DNA of 64,000 bases, taken from an uncultured Vampirovibrio sp. Its GTDB lineage: Bacteria > Cyanobacteriota > Vampirovibrionia > Gastranaerophilales > Gastranaerophilaceae. Below are positions 15,781 to 25,526 of this stretch, in pieces (position 1 is the first letter of the stretch; each line of letters begins with the position of its first letter). The stretch is from assembly GCA_910577395.1 (NCBI GenBank), contig CAJTLG010000001.1:248001-312000 (forward strand). The letters are read 5' to 3'. The notes under the pieces are model-generated. The model had not been told where the DNA came from. It searched no databases and saw only the letters and a program-made list of their open reading frames with translations. A program made the translations under genes and the position numbers.

Positions 15781-18700
15781 ATGTATATTTATAATAGGCC
15801 TAGCGTGCAACAGCAAAATATATATAATCAACCGGTACATCCTGTGTATCAGCAACAGTATGTCCAAAACTATCAAACTGTACCCGGGTATTATTATGCT
15901 GTAAACCCTGTTCAAAATGCTGCAATCAGCCCCGTTGCCGGTCTTTATACAAATGCTGTAAATCCTAATTTGCCGGTTTTGCATACGTTTCCTGTGTATC
16001 AGCAACAGTATGTCCAAAACTATCAAACTGTACCCGGGTATTATTATGCTGCAAACCCTGTTCAAAATGCTGCATTCAGCCCCGTTGCCGGTCTTTATAC
16101 AAATGCTGTAAATCCTAATTTGCCGGTTTCGCATACGTTTTTAGGGGTAGAAAAAACTCCTTATGGTGACAGTATCTATCTTTACAAGTTGCAAAACGGC
16201 CAAAAGGTGGCGATAATGCCAAAACAAGGCTCCACTATAGTTAAAACATTTGTTAATTCAGGCTCCATGAATGAAACTGACCCTATACGAGGTATTAGCC
16301 ATTTTATAGAACATAATTTATTTAACGGCAGTAAAAATCTTGCCCCGGGACAGTTTTTTAATGAAGTTGGCAAAATGGGGGCATCTACAAATGCGTCCAC
16401 TGATTACGCACAAACTGATTATTATATAGAATCTGCACTTATGTCGGATACTGATTTGGAAAAAACAATTGCTATGCATGCAGATATGATTACCAGGCCG
16501 CTTTTTTCTGTTGATATGATAGAAAAAGAAAAAGGTCCCGTGACTTCTGAAATTAGTATGGTGAACGATGATATGGTTACAATTGCTGCTAATGATGTCG
16601 TTAAAAATTTATTTCAAATAAAATCAAATTCTGATAATCTTGTAGCGGGTTCTATTCAAACGGTAAATTCCTTAAATAAAGAAAAGGTTACTGATTATTG
16701 GCAAAGGCACTACACGCCTGATAATTTATACACGGTTATCGTGGGTGATGTTGACCCTTCTAAAGCTATTAATTTAATCTCAAAAAACTTTACATCAAAA
16801 GCTGCCGCAAACCCGGAGGCTGTAAGAACGGCAGAAATCCTAACGCCGATTTCTTCGCCAGTCAGGGTTGATTATAAATCCCCGAATGACAATTCAACTT
16901 CAGTGATTTTAGGATTTGCCGGCCCTTGTGCGGGTGATTTTAAAAATAATATAGCCTCGCAGGCGCTTGGGGTATTTTTGGCGGACGGAACTACGGCAAG
17001 ACTTGCTAAATCTCTTGAAAGTGTGAATGGGTATATTGATTTTCAAATGCAAAAAGTGGGCTTAAAGAAAACCGACCCTCAGGCATTTTTATTCCAAATG
17101 GCGATGCCGGCAGGCAGAGAGCAAGAGGCTATAGATATTTTTTATTCAACAATAGAGAATTTAAGCACATCTCCGCCAACAGAACAGGAAATGCAAATAT
17201 TAAAAAATTATCTTATAAAATCGGTGGCTATGAGTTTTCAAGATTCTGCATCTGTCTGTGATACAATCGGTTCAAGCTTAATTGACGGTGATTTTACATC
17301 AATTTCTGATTATAAAGATGCGATTAATGCACTTACCCCATATGATATTCAAATGGCTGCAAGAAATTTTATAGATTTAAATAAAGCATCAATTGCAGTT
17401 GTTCATCCTGAAAATGTTACCAATGAGCAAATACTGAATAATTACAAGAACAGTAAATATTCTCTTCATCGGGCATATAGCAGTCAGCCAAAAAGCAATA
17501 TGGTGGCTAATCAAATTTCGTTTACATCAAGAAATATAACCACAACCGATGTTAAAGAGGCAGTATTGCCTGATAATACCCACGTTGTATTGAACGATTA
17601 TCCAATAGAACCTTGCTTTATGGAATGGCGTTTGACTTCAAAAGCCTCTGTTCCTAAAAACCCTGCAACTGCTTATGTACTTACGGAATTATTAAACAGC
17701 GGCAGTGCATATAGGGATAGGGATAAATTTGATACAGATGCCGCTATGAGTGGTGTCGGTTTTTGGGCTGATGCTAATGGTTTCCAAATTACATTAAATG
17801 CAGATTGCCTTGAAAATGGTATAGGCAAAGCGATTGATACAATGAAGGAAGCTCTCTTTTCACCAAGGTTCACACAGGAGGATTTTGAAAAAGTTAAAAG
17901 TGACCTTATAGCTTATTTTGAATCAGTAAATAAAGATGCCTCTGATAATATTTTAGATAATTTATTCGGCAGTTATTTTGCAAAAGCTGATGCAATCTTA
18001 AAAGGTCTAAAAACCCTCACGCTAAATGATGTTATAAAACATTATAATGATATGATGTCAAATTCAACTTCCGCTTTTGTTATAAGTGCCCCATTTGAAA
18101 GTAAACCCCAATTGAAAGATGAAGTATTTTCAAAAATATATACTGAAAATGCAAAATTTAAACAGTTGCTGCCTGCCTATACACCGATATTTAACAGTTT
18201 TAAAGCAAATGATGTATCAAAAGTATTAATTGATACGGAAGAGAGAAATCAGGCACAAATAACAAAAACGTATTCCTTTAAAATGAGCGGTAATATTGAT
18301 GATGAAGTTAAATTAGAACTCTTAAACACCATACTTGGCGGTTCTCCCTCATCACGGTTGTTTCAGGATTTAAGAGAAAAGCAGAAATTAGCCTACAGGG
18401 TTTCAAGTACAGTCCAATCTTTTGAGGACACAGGTATTTTAACTATGTCTATTTTATCTACCACGGATGACAAAAAACAAAACGATATTAAATACGACAA
18501 TCTTCAAAAATCTCTTAAGGGTTTTTCTAATCATGCTGAAAAACTTATGATGCAGCCTGTGACAGAGGAAGAGCTTAACAGTGCGAAAATGCTTTTAAAA
18601 CAAAGGTATGCAAGACAAATTGAACTTCCTGATTCAAAAACAGCCCTGCTTTCAATGAACCTTCATCAGCCTTATGGTATTAAAAGAATGGATGAATATA

Positions 18701-18888
18701 TTAAGGCTATTGATAAAATGACACCTGCGGATATTCAGGCGGCAGCCAGACATATTTTTACAAATCAGCCTCTTTATTCAATCCTTGCAAGCGAAGATAC
18801 AATAAACAGCCAGAAAGAATTTTTAAATACTCTTGGAGAAATAAGCTACCCCAACTCTGTTAAAAATAATTATTTGGCTGCAGCATAG
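15781..18888 (+). CDS. M16-family zinc peptidase with duplicated Tyr/Gln-rich N-terminus
   Basis: The 1035-residue protein has a Tyr/Gln/Asn/Pro-rich N-terminal tail of about 120 residues made largely of two 50-residue tandem repeats. Two pitrilysin-like halves follow. The first half holds the inverted zinc motif HFIEH (in GISHFIEHNLF), with the distal Glu in VTSEISM. The C-terminal half has the conserved SRLFQDLREKQKLAYRV segment of M16 partners. No signal peptide is seen. Family members degrade peptides or process precursors. The ATG at 15781 is preferred over a TTG at 15703, which lacks support. It converges with the AsmA-type gene with no spacer. Confidence 0.9.
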   Translation: MYIYNRPSVQQQNIYNQPVHPVYQQQYVQNYQTVPGYYYAVNPVQNAAISPVAGLYTNAVNPNLPVLHTFPVYQQQYVQNYQTVPGYYYAANPVQNAAFSPVAGLYTNAVNPNLPVSHTFLGVEKTPYGDSIYLYKLQNGQKVAIMPKQGSTIVKTFVNSGSMNETDPIRGISHFIEHNLFNGSKNLAPGQFFNEVGKMGASTNASTDYAQTDYYIESALMSDTDLEKTIAMHADMITRPLFSVDMIEKEKGPVTSEISMVNDDMVTIAANDVVKNLFQIKSNSDNLVAGSIQTVNSLNKEKVTDYWQRHYTPDNLYTVIVGDVDPSKAINLISKNFTSKAAANPEAVRTAEILTPISSPVRVDYKSPNDNSTSVILGFAGPCAGDFKNNIASQALGVFLADGTTARLAKSLESVNGYIDFQMQKVGLKKTDPQAFLFQMAMPAGREQEAIDIFYSTIENLSTSPPTEQEMQILKNYLIKSVAMSFQDSASVCDTIGSSLIDGDFTSISDYKDAINALTPYDIQMAARNFIDLNKASIAVVHPENVTNEQILNNYKNSKYSLHRAYSSQPKSNMVANQISFTSRNITTTDVKEAVLPDNTHVVLNDYPIEPCFMEWRLTSKASVPKNPATAYVLTELLNSGSAYRDRDKFDTDAAMSGVGFWADANGFQITLNADCLENGIGKAIDTMKEALFSPRFTQEDFEKVKSDLIAYFESVNKDASDNILDNLFGSYFAKADAILKGLKTLTLNDVIKHYNDMMSNSTSAFVISAPFESKPQLKDEVFSKIYTENAKFKQLLPAYTPIFNSFKANDVSKVLIDTEERNQAQITKTYSFKMSGNIDDEVKLELLNTILGGSPSSRLFQDLREKQKLAYRVSSTVQSFEDTGILTMSILSTTDDKKQNDIKYDNLQKSLKGFSNHAEKLMMQPVTEEELNSAKMLLKQRYARQIELPDSKTALLSMNLHQPYGIKRMDEYIKAIDKMTPADIQAAARHIFTNQPLYSILASEDTINSQKEFLNTLGEISYPNSVKNNYLAAA
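15841..16140 (+). repeat. Two tandem 150-bp direct repeats inside the M16 gene
   Basis: 15841-15990 and 15991-16140 are head-to-tail copies with only three visible base differences. They encode 50 residues each, starting PVYQQQYVQNYQTVPGYYYA. The near-identity, including at silent sites, indicates a recent duplication that kept frame. Confidence 0.97.
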
Positions 18889-21800
18889 TTATTGTGTGCT
18901 TACTGTATTATCGTTTTGAAATTTTAAAGATTTTATTGATTTTGGACTTGCAACAGGTCCATTGATTGTAACTTGAAATACTTTTGTATTTTCACTTTCA
19001 CCATTGGATAATTCCGGAATATTTGCGATATCGTTTACAGATATTGTGCCAAATAGCGGATTGGTCTTTTCTATGATTGATTTTGTTACTTTTTGTGTTG
19101 TTGTTTGTGGTGTTTCAGCTTGTTCTGTTTGGGTATTTGTATTTTGTGAATTATTCTTTATTGCACCAAGTATTGCAAGGCCCGTCTGAACAGCTTTATT
19201 ATCGGAAAATTGTTCATTAAGTTTATCCGTTACCTTGTTTATTGTGTTTTCAGCTGCAGCAGATACTTTTTCGACTGTTGATTGTAATTTATTTACACCT
19301 AAATTTCCAAGCATTCCTGCCACTTTTGATGAAACTCTGCCTGTAATTTTCAGATTTGCATTGTTGTTTAAAAGCCCGTACGTTCCGTTTGCATAAAGGC
19401 TCATATTGGGCCCTTGGGATTTAAAGCTTGATACCCCGGCAATTCCGTTATTGAATGTTAATATTCCGTTAACATTTTTAAATTCCTGAGTGTTAATATT
19501 ATTTATTTTTGCGGTTATTGTATTTAGTATTGAACTGAATGTGCCGAGATTCAGCACATTTGCAGCGTTTATAAATCTGCCGAAACTTATGTTTTCACCA
19601 TATTCGCCGTCTTTAATCGCAAAATTAACGGTACCGTTTAATGTTTTCATTTGTTCTTCAAATGTTGCACCTGATAGTGATACTTTTGCTGTCCACTCAA
19701 GTGTTCCGCTTCTTATGATATCAAGGCCTATAAAAGCCTTTGCAGCATCTCTTGTGGACATATTATTTGCCTGCATATCAGCGGTAATTTTGCCGTTTAT
19801 TATATTATACGTGCAATCACCATTCATGGCACCTTGTGCAAACCAGGCATTCAGGTTGTTTAGATTGTATATATTCTTTAAAAGTGTATGGTTATAACTA
19901 ATGTTTTCTATATTTAACGTACCCGATTTCAATTTATTAATTTTTGCACTACCTGCTTTTATATCAACCCCCAAATTCGCATTAGCCTGCGCTTGTGTTT
20001 TTGCTGAGGCATTTTGTGGTGCAGAAGCCGGCATATCTTTCATAATTTTATCGGCAAGCAATATAAGTGCATCAGTATCTATATAATTTGATGCGTAATT
20101 TAAATTATTTATGGTTACACCCTTGGCAAAATTTGTCGATACTGCCGCATCACCCGAAAAATCAGAGTTTGCAACTTTTGCATTATCTGCCTTTATGTTT
20201 AAAATATTTTTGTTAAAATTTAGCGCAAGATATTCAAGCGTAAGGCCAAAATCGGGGTATTTCAATGTATCAATATTTACACTGCCTGTTATATCGGGAG
20301 AAAAGGCTTTTCCTGAAAGTGTAATATCTCCAACAATATTTAAACTTGTATTTGCAAGAGGGGGGATAATAACATTTGTTTTATTCGGGATGCTTATATT
20401 TAGCCCGGAAAGCACAGGTTCAGGGTTATAGATATTTTTAATCTGTCCCTTTAGATGCGGAAGTTTTCCGCCGGGTGTTTTTATATGTATATCGTTTAAA
20501 TCTAATGTGTCATTTTTTAATGTCATATCAAGATTTAAAATATTTTCCTTATCTTTTAAGGAAGGTATTTTAATGATACTTATATAATTTATGGAATTTG
20601 TGGTCAGGTTTCCGGTAATTTTTATGTTGTCCATTGTACCGCCAATAAAGGCAGAGTATGGCATAAGGCCGCGATATCCTATTCCTTTTCTAAATTCTTT
20701 TGGTATGAAGGATAAAATTGTACCCGGATGAACATTTCCGTTGATTTTAATATTTAACGCCGGATTTTTCATATAGTCTTTAATGTCACCGGAAACACTT
20801 ATTTTAGTGCCCTCAAGTGTTGCATTTATTGGTTCAATTGTGATATTTGACATATCGGCTTTTATTTGCGCATTTGGCAGATTAAATGCTATTTTTGGTT
20901 CATTTATTAGGGCTTGCACATCTTTTATTTTGATGAGTGCATCAATATCATTTTTATCCTTGGGTCTTGCAATAATATTTATATCTTCTATGCTGATTGG
21001 CACATCTGCGCTTTTAACAAGCATTTTAAATTTGTTAAGGTCAATATCAGCTTTTGGTTTTATATTATTGAGGTCACCAATTACATCAATAAGGATAGTT
21101 AATGCGCCGTCTTTAAAATCAAAATCCGTTATATCCTTTTTATTTACCATTTTAAATTCTGTTGCAATGTTTGCTAAATCTTTGATTTTTAAAGGGTCGG
21201 ATTTTATTTTTAAATTAATATCGGCGTTAGAGGCAACTTCACCGTCTACACTGAATTTTGCACCATTTACAAGCGCGCTTGTGTCTTTGATATTTAAAGC
21301 ATTATCAGAAAAATCCAAAAACGCTTTCATTTGGTTTAATGTTAAGCCGGCTTTTGAATATCCTATGTTTCCGTCAACAAGCCTCAAATTGCCATTTGAT
21401 TTAACGGTTTTGAAATTGGTGTCAAGATTAAAATCAGCCTTTATGTAGCCGTTTGCGGTCATATTTTTGATATCATTTTCAATAAGACATATATCTAAAA
21501 TTGCACCTATAATATCTTTCAAGCTTTTTATTGTAATTTTTTCGGCTTTAACATTTAAATTTAATTTTGATTTTTTGCCTGTGGTAACAGCACTTTTGGT
21601 TTCTATGTACTCTTCTTTTGAAACATAAAGTTTAGAATTTATATTTATATCTCTGTCTTTAAAATTTAAATTAAGGTAACTATCGGGAAACTGAATTTGG
21701 TTAAGTTTCAGGCTAAATTTTTCAATATTTGCATATCCTTTAGCTTTAAAGTCTTCAATATTTTTAATATCAAGCTTTACATTTATTTTTGTTCTTAAAT

Positions 21801-22593
21801 TAAAATCCTCAAGGGTTTTAAACGGATTAATATTTAATTCCGGCATGGTTACTTCTTTGTCTGAAACATCTGCTTTTGTATTATTAGTTGCTTTGGGTAG
21901 TTTAGTTTTTAAATCTATATTGATATCTGCAAAATGTATATCCGTATTTTCAATTCCCGCAAACCCTTCTGTTTTAATGCTTAAAGGTCCGTTTAAAGAT
22001 TTTAATTTAATGTTTGAATTATTTAGTTGCACAATGTATGTTTTATTAACATTTTCGTCAGTTAAATGCAGAGCGGTCTTTTCAGCTTTTATATTTATAT
22101 TTTGAATTTTAATCGGGAAATTAAATTTGTTTGTTTCTTCTTGTTTTGCAGCAGTTTCCGCATCAGGTGTTGTATTTTTTATAATATTATCGACATATTC
22201 CATAATTGTGTATTTTTTATCTTTGGAAAATGTTAAATAAGCATCAAGATTATCTGCCTTAATTGTATCAAGGTTTATATGTCCTATTAAAATGCTTGGC
22301 AGATTTATCTCTAGCTCCGGTTTTTCTATATTTAGCAAAGGAGAATTATTGCTATAGCTTAATTTGATATTATCCGCTTTAAATCCGGCACCCAGTTTGA
22401 ATGTAGTTTTTAACTTGGGGTTTTGGATATCAAGCTTTAGGCCGCTGGTTTTTTCAATTTCATCGGCTATTGCCGGTACAAAATTATTTAAATTTACAAT
22501 AAAGGGCAACACTAAAAAGCCTGCATATAATGCTGCCAAAACTCCGCCTGTTATTGCCCCTGCAAGTTTAAGCTTTTTAACATCCATATTCAT
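18889..22593 (-). CDS. AsmA/YhdP-like large envelope protein
   Basis: This 1234-residue protein has an N-terminal membrane anchor at about residues 9-33. A very long, repetitive beta-rich region follows, with dozens of alternating segments and many N, K, I, D residues. A C-terminal AsmA_2-like region carries GTVNFAIKDGEYG and LYANGTYGL. AsmA/YhdP/TamB relatives form long hydrophobic grooves bridging inner and outer membrane for phospholipid transport. The C-terminal region resembles that of the protein at 26959-31563. It is the last gene of the TonB-ExbB-ExbD-ExbD operon, 32 bases after the second ExbD. Glutamine/threonine-rich low complexity lies near residues 1160-1180. Confidence 0.85.
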   Translation of the reverse strand: MNMDVKKLKLAGAITGGVLAALYAGFLVLPFIVNLNNFVPAIADEIEKTSGLKLDIQNPKLKTTFKLGAGFKADNIKLSYSNNSPLLNIEKPELEINLPSILIGHINLDTIKADNLDAYLTFSKDKKYTIMEYVDNIIKNTTPDAETAAKQEETNKFNFPIKIQNINIKAEKTALHLTDENVNKTYIVQLNNSNIKLKSLNGPLSIKTEGFAGIENTDIHFADINIDLKTKLPKATNNTKADVSDKEVTMPELNINPFKTLEDFNLRTKINVKLDIKNIEDFKAKGYANIEKFSLKLNQIQFPDSYLNLNFKDRDININSKLYVSKEEYIETKSAVTTGKKSKLNLNVKAEKITIKSLKDIIGAILDICLIENDIKNMTANGYIKADFNLDTNFKTVKSNGNLRLVDGNIGYSKAGLTLNQMKAFLDFSDNALNIKDTSALVNGAKFSVDGEVASNADINLKIKSDPLKIKDLANIATEFKMVNKKDITDFDFKDGALTILIDVIGDLNNIKPKADIDLNKFKMLVKSADVPISIEDINIIARPKDKNDIDALIKIKDVQALINEPKIAFNLPNAQIKADMSNITIEPINATLEGTKISVSGDIKDYMKNPALNIKINGNVHPGTILSFIPKEFRKGIGYRGLMPYSAFIGGTMDNIKITGNLTTNSINYISIIKIPSLKDKENILNLDMTLKNDTLDLNDIHIKTPGGKLPHLKGQIKNIYNPEPVLSGLNISIPNKTNVIIPPLANTSLNIVGDITLSGKAFSPDITGSVNIDTLKYPDFGLTLEYLALNFNKNILNIKADNAKVANSDFSGDAAVSTNFAKGVTINNLNYASNYIDTDALILLADKIMKDMPASAPQNASAKTQAQANANLGVDIKAGSAKINKLKSGTLNIENISYNHTLLKNIYNLNNLNAWFAQGAMNGDCTYNIINGKITADMQANNMSTRDAAKAFIGLDIIRSGTLEWTAKVSLSGATFEEQMKTLNGTVNFAIKDGEYGENISFGRFINAANVLNLGTFSSILNTITAKINNINTQEFKNVNGILTFNNGIAGVSSFKSQGPNMSLYANGTYGLLNNNANLKITGRVSSKVAGMLGNLGVNKLQSTVEKVSAAAENTINKVTDKLNEQFSDNKAVQTGLAILGAIKNNSQNTNTQTEQAETPQTTTQKVTKSIIEKTNPLFGTISVNDIANIPELSNGESENTKVFQVTINGPVASPKSIKSLKFQNDNTVSTQ

Positions 22594-22625
22594 TTTCTCA
22601 AAAACTTCCTATTATTCTTAATGTT

Positions 22626-23021
22626 TTAAATTTCTGTTATTGAAATGCTGTTTATACCGTTATTTCTTGCTGTATCCATTAATTTTACAACGGCACCGTG
22701 GTCACTGTTTCCGTCAGCCTCAATCATTAATCCGCCGCCCGATTCTTTTAATTCTCTTGATTTTTCTTTGAGTGTTGAAGCCAGTGAATTTTGTGAAATT
22801 TCTGCATCGTCAATTATATATCTGTTATCCTCTGTTACGGTTACGGTTAAATTTTTATTTTCATCAGGAGTATTGTCAGTTTTTTCAACATAATCCGGGA
22901 TTGATAGATTAAGTCCCTGTTGGTCAAGCATTGGCGCTATAACCATCATAATAATTAACAATACAAGGAAAATATCCGTTAACGGTGTAATGTTTATTTC
23001 ATTAAAGGTTTGTCTTTTCAT
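22626..23021 (-). CDS. exbD: ExbD/TolR-like proton-channel partner (second copy)
   Basis: This 131-residue ExbD/TolR protein has a short cytosolic N-terminus, one membrane helix (ITPLTDIFLVLLIIMMVIAP) with the essential Asp just before it, and a periplasmic alpha/beta domain. The first ~80 bases after the start are almost identical to the neighbouring exbD, while the rest is diverged. Its ATG overlaps the stop of the upstream exbD by four bases (ATGA), so translation is coupled. Together with ExbB it should couple proton flow to the TonB-like protein of the same operon. Confidence 0.94.
   Translation of the reverse strand: MKRQTFNEINITPLTDIFLVLLIIMMVIAPMLDQQGLNLSIPDYVEKTDNTPDENKNLTVTVTEDNRYIIDDAEISQNSLASTLKEKSRELKESGGGLMIEADGNSDHGAVVKLMDTARNNGINSISITEI
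22931..23009 (-). repeat. Near-identical 79-bp segment shared by the two exbD genes
   Basis: 22931-23009 and 23401-23479 match at 78 of 79 positions. They encode the start of each protein, including the membrane helix. The remaining parts of the two genes share little sequence. Confidence 0.95.
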
Positions 23022-23518
23022 CCTTGGTTTTCCTCGTTATCATCAATTGTGTTGTTTTTCAATTTTTCCTGCTCTTTTTTAGATAAAGGTTCACCTGCTA
23101 CAATTAGTTTTTCAAAACCTGCTGTTTGTGCCGCCCTCATTATTTTCATAATTTCAGAACTTTTGGCTTTTTCGTCCGCCTTTACAACAACTTCTTTTTT
23201 ATCGTCTTTATTTGTTGAAGTTTCAATTTTTTTGGCAATTTTTACAAGTCCTTCTTCTAAAACATTTTCATCTGCCATTTTTTCACCGTTAAGGAAAAAC
23301 TCACCCTCTTTTGTTAATGACACTGTGGCATTTTTTTCTTCAACGCTTAATCCGGAATTTACCTCCGGCATTTTAATGTTATTGTCCATTGATTGAAAAC
23401 TTGGCGCTATAACCATCATAATGATTAACAATACAAGGAAAATATCCGTTAACGGTGTAATGTTTATTTCATTAAAGGTAGATCTTTTTTCGTTTTTACC
23501 TGTTGTTCTGATTGCCAT
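23018..23518 (-). CDS. exbD: ExbD/TolR-like proton-channel partner (first copy)
   Basis: This 166-residue ExbD/TolR homolog has the same membrane segment as its neighbour (ITPLTDIFLVLLIIMMVIAP). Its periplasmic domain is longer and lysine/glutamate-rich, with a charged C-terminal tail (KKEQEKLKNN...). The conserved Asp before the helix is present. It lies 19 bases downstream of exbB. Two distinct ExbD subunits with one ExbB could form a heteromeric pore partner, as proposed for systems with paired ExbDs. Confidence 0.94.
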   Translation of the reverse strand: MAIRTTGKNEKRSTFNEINITPLTDIFLVLLIIMMVIAPSFQSMDNNIKMPEVNSGLSVEEKNATVSLTKEGEFFLNGEKMADENVLEEGLVKIAKKIETSTNKDDKKEVVVKADEKAKSSEIMKIMRAAQTAGFEKLIVAGEPLSKKEQEKLKNNTIDDNEENQG

Positions 23519-23537
23519 TTTTTGTCCTTTTTATAAA

Positions 23538-24185
23538 TTAAAGAGAGATGCTTCCGGTATCAGCAAGTTTTACTTCTTCATCAGAATCAATAAAACTTAA
23601 GAATACAAGTTTAATAAGTTTAAAGTCTGATTCAAAGCGCCCTACAACACTTTGGAAATAGTTGTATAAAATTACTGCAATAATAGCAACACCAAGACCG
23701 AAAGCTGTAGCAATAAGGGCTGAAGCTATACCTGTAGCAACTGCAGCGGATTGGTTACCTTGCACTGCTAAATCCTGGAATGTATAAAGAATTCTTACAA
23801 CAGTACCGAACAACCCTAAAAATGGTGCCACACCGCCAATTGTACCAAGCACATTTAACCCTTTTTCAAGCTTTCTTGTTGCAAGGGAAGAGGAGATATC
23901 ATAGGCCCTTGAAAAACCTGCTCTTTGTTCAGTATAAATTCTGAGGCCTTCATCTACCATTTCTGATATTATGCCGCCAAGCTGAACAGAAATTCTTTGT
24001 GCAGCACCTATGTTGTTCTTGGCAAGCGCTTTTTGCAGGCTTTGAATAAATTCGCCGATATTTCTTTCATTCTTTTTGTAATAAATCAGTTTTTTTATGG
24101 CAACTGCCACAACCAGAATTGAGCAGATGAATATAGGTGTTAAAACCGGCCAATCCATCTTAATTGATTCAAATAATAAATCCAT
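23538..24185 (-). CDS. exbB: ExbB/TolQ/MotA-family proton channel
   Basis: This 215-residue protein has three membrane segments (about 14-32, 113-135 and 150-175) and the MotA/TolQ/ExbB core: LEKGLNVLGTIGGVAPFLGLFGTV and the following Thr/Ala-rich helix with ATAFGLGVAI. Pentameric ExbB with ExbD dimers forms the proton-driven motor in the inner membrane. It lies 32 bases after the TonB gene and 19 before exbD. Tol-type function is possible, but there is no Pal or TolB in the window. Confidence 0.95.
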   Translation of the reverse strand: MDLLFESIKMDWPVLTPIFICSILVVAVAIKKLIYYKKNERNIGEFIQSLQKALAKNNIGAAQRISVQLGGIISEMVDEGLRIYTEQRAGFSRAYDISSSLATRKLEKGLNVLGTIGGVAPFLGLFGTVVRILYTFQDLAVQGNQSAAVATGIASALIATAFGLGVAIIAVILYNYFQSVVGRFESDFKLIKLVFLSFIDSDEEVKLADTGSISL

Positions 24186-24217
24186 AATTTTATCCTTTAT
24201 CTCTATTTATTGTTTTT

Positions 24218-25450
24218 CTATCTGCTTCTTGCACCAAGGACGTTATAGTCAAAGGTGAATTCTATATCTATACTGTTGCCTTTAAATTCAGGCGGTAATG
24301 GTTTAAATGGTGCTGTAAGTTCAATCGCTGCCTTGGCAGCCGCATCGTTAGCAGGTGAACCTGAACCTTTGGCAATTTTTATTGAAAGTAATCTGCCGTC
24401 TCTGCCTATTTGGAACAGCACAACCACGCGTTTTGACGCATCGCCTTTTGGCGGGTTCCAGTTTTGTTTTATGCGTCTTTCAAGTTCACGCATATATGGT
24501 CCCCAATTGGGTGATTTTATTGCATCTATACCAGGAGGACCTGAAGGATTTCCGGGGCCGGGGTTTCCCATTGAGCCCGTACCGTATCCTGTTCCTCTGG
24601 AGCCTGTGCCGCCAGGCCTGCCTGAGGCTGCGCCTCTGGAACCTGATGCTCCGCCGCCCGTGCCTTTTGATGTTGAAAGCTGGGGAGATGGCATGCCTGA
24701 TTTTCCTGTACCGTTTCCGCCGGATGCCAAGTTTCCTGATGAAGTGCCCGTACCTGAAGACGGTCTTGGCCCGACAGGTGCATCGGATTTTGGTACTGCT
24801 ACGCTAAAAGGGCTTTTTGGTGCCGTTGCAAGTTTTGGCATAGAAGGTTTTGGCGGCGTAACTGTCGGTTTATGTACAGGTCTTTGCACCGGTGCCTGTG
24901 CCTGGGTCGGCTTTTGCGGTGCCGGTTTTGGCCGAACAGGTTTTGGAGTTTGTGCAGGCTGCTGAACAGGTTTTTGAACTGGTTTTTGTACCTGTTTTGG
25001 CTGTGCGGGTGCCGGTTTTGGCTGCGGCTTTGGTTGCGGTGCCGGTGGTGCCGGTGCCGGACTTGGCGCAGGAGAAGGGGAAGGAGAAGGCTCCGAAACC
25101 CTTTTGTTGGGGTCATGGATACCGCCCGCCCTTGAATTTCTGTCAGACCGGTATTTTGTATTTTTATTTATAGGCTCCGCTTCATTTGATACGATTACAA
25201 ATTCTAAATCTTTCTTTTTCCATTCGGGCCTTTGGGCTTTCATAAAATCCAACCCTAAAAGCGTTAATACGGTTATAATCAGCCATATTAAAAGCACACA
25301 CGCAGGGTGCAGTATTAAAGATATGATTATTGATTTAATGAAAGAAAGTTCGCCTTTATTGTCATCAAAAGAATTAGGCAGTGATTTTATTTCACCGTCC
25401 GTTGGTTCGCCTAAATCCTCAAAATCAAATTTACTTCTTAATTGTGTCAT
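24218..25450 (-). CDS. tonB: TonB-family energy transducer
   Basis: The 410-residue protein has an acidic cytosolic N-terminus of about 45 residues, then one membrane helix at about 42-68. A long periplasmic Pro/Ala/Lys/Gln-rich spacer (about 115-215) and a Gly/Ser-rich stretch (about 225-305) follow. The C-terminal TonB domain carries MRELERRIKQNWNPP and LFQIGRDGRLLSIKI. It transmits ExbB-ExbD motion to an outer-membrane partner. It heads the operon. No TonB-dependent receptor lies in the window, and the downstream AsmA-type gene hints at an envelope rather than a siderophore role. TolA-like function is the main alternative. Confidence 0.9.
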   Translation of the reverse strand: MTQLRSKFDFEDLGEPTDGEIKSLPNSFDDNKGELSFIKSIIISLILHPACVLLIWLIITVLTLLGLDFMKAQRPEWKKKDLEFVIVSNEAEPINKNTKYRSDRNSRAGGIHDPNKRVSEPSPSPSPAPSPAPAPPAPQPKPQPKPAPAQPKQVQKPVQKPVQQPAQTPKPVRPKPAPQKPTQAQAPVQRPVHKPTVTPPKPSMPKLATAPKSPFSVAVPKSDAPVGPRPSSGTGTSSGNLASGGNGTGKSGMPSPQLSTSKGTGGGASGSRGAASGRPGGTGSRGTGYGTGSMGNPGPGNPSGPPGIDAIKSPNWGPYMRELERRIKQNWNPPKGDASKRVVVLFQIGRDGRLLSIKIAKGSGSPANDAAAKAAIELTAPFKPLPPEFKGNSIDIEFTFDYNVLGARSR

Positions 25451-25526
25451 ATTGTTCCGTTATTTTAAATCTATGATTATTATTTATTACACATCTTTAA
25501 TAAATAAAATACCCCAATTCGCTAAT

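Noticed and set aside
20783..21448. 221-residue plus-strand frame inside the AsmA-type gene
   Set aside because: Antisense shadow of a long repetitive gene; no start context and a random hydrophobic composition.
24255..24965. 236-residue plus-strand frame rich in Pro/Gly/Leu
   Set aside because: It is the reverse complement of the low-complexity TonB spacer, which yields long open frames on every strand.
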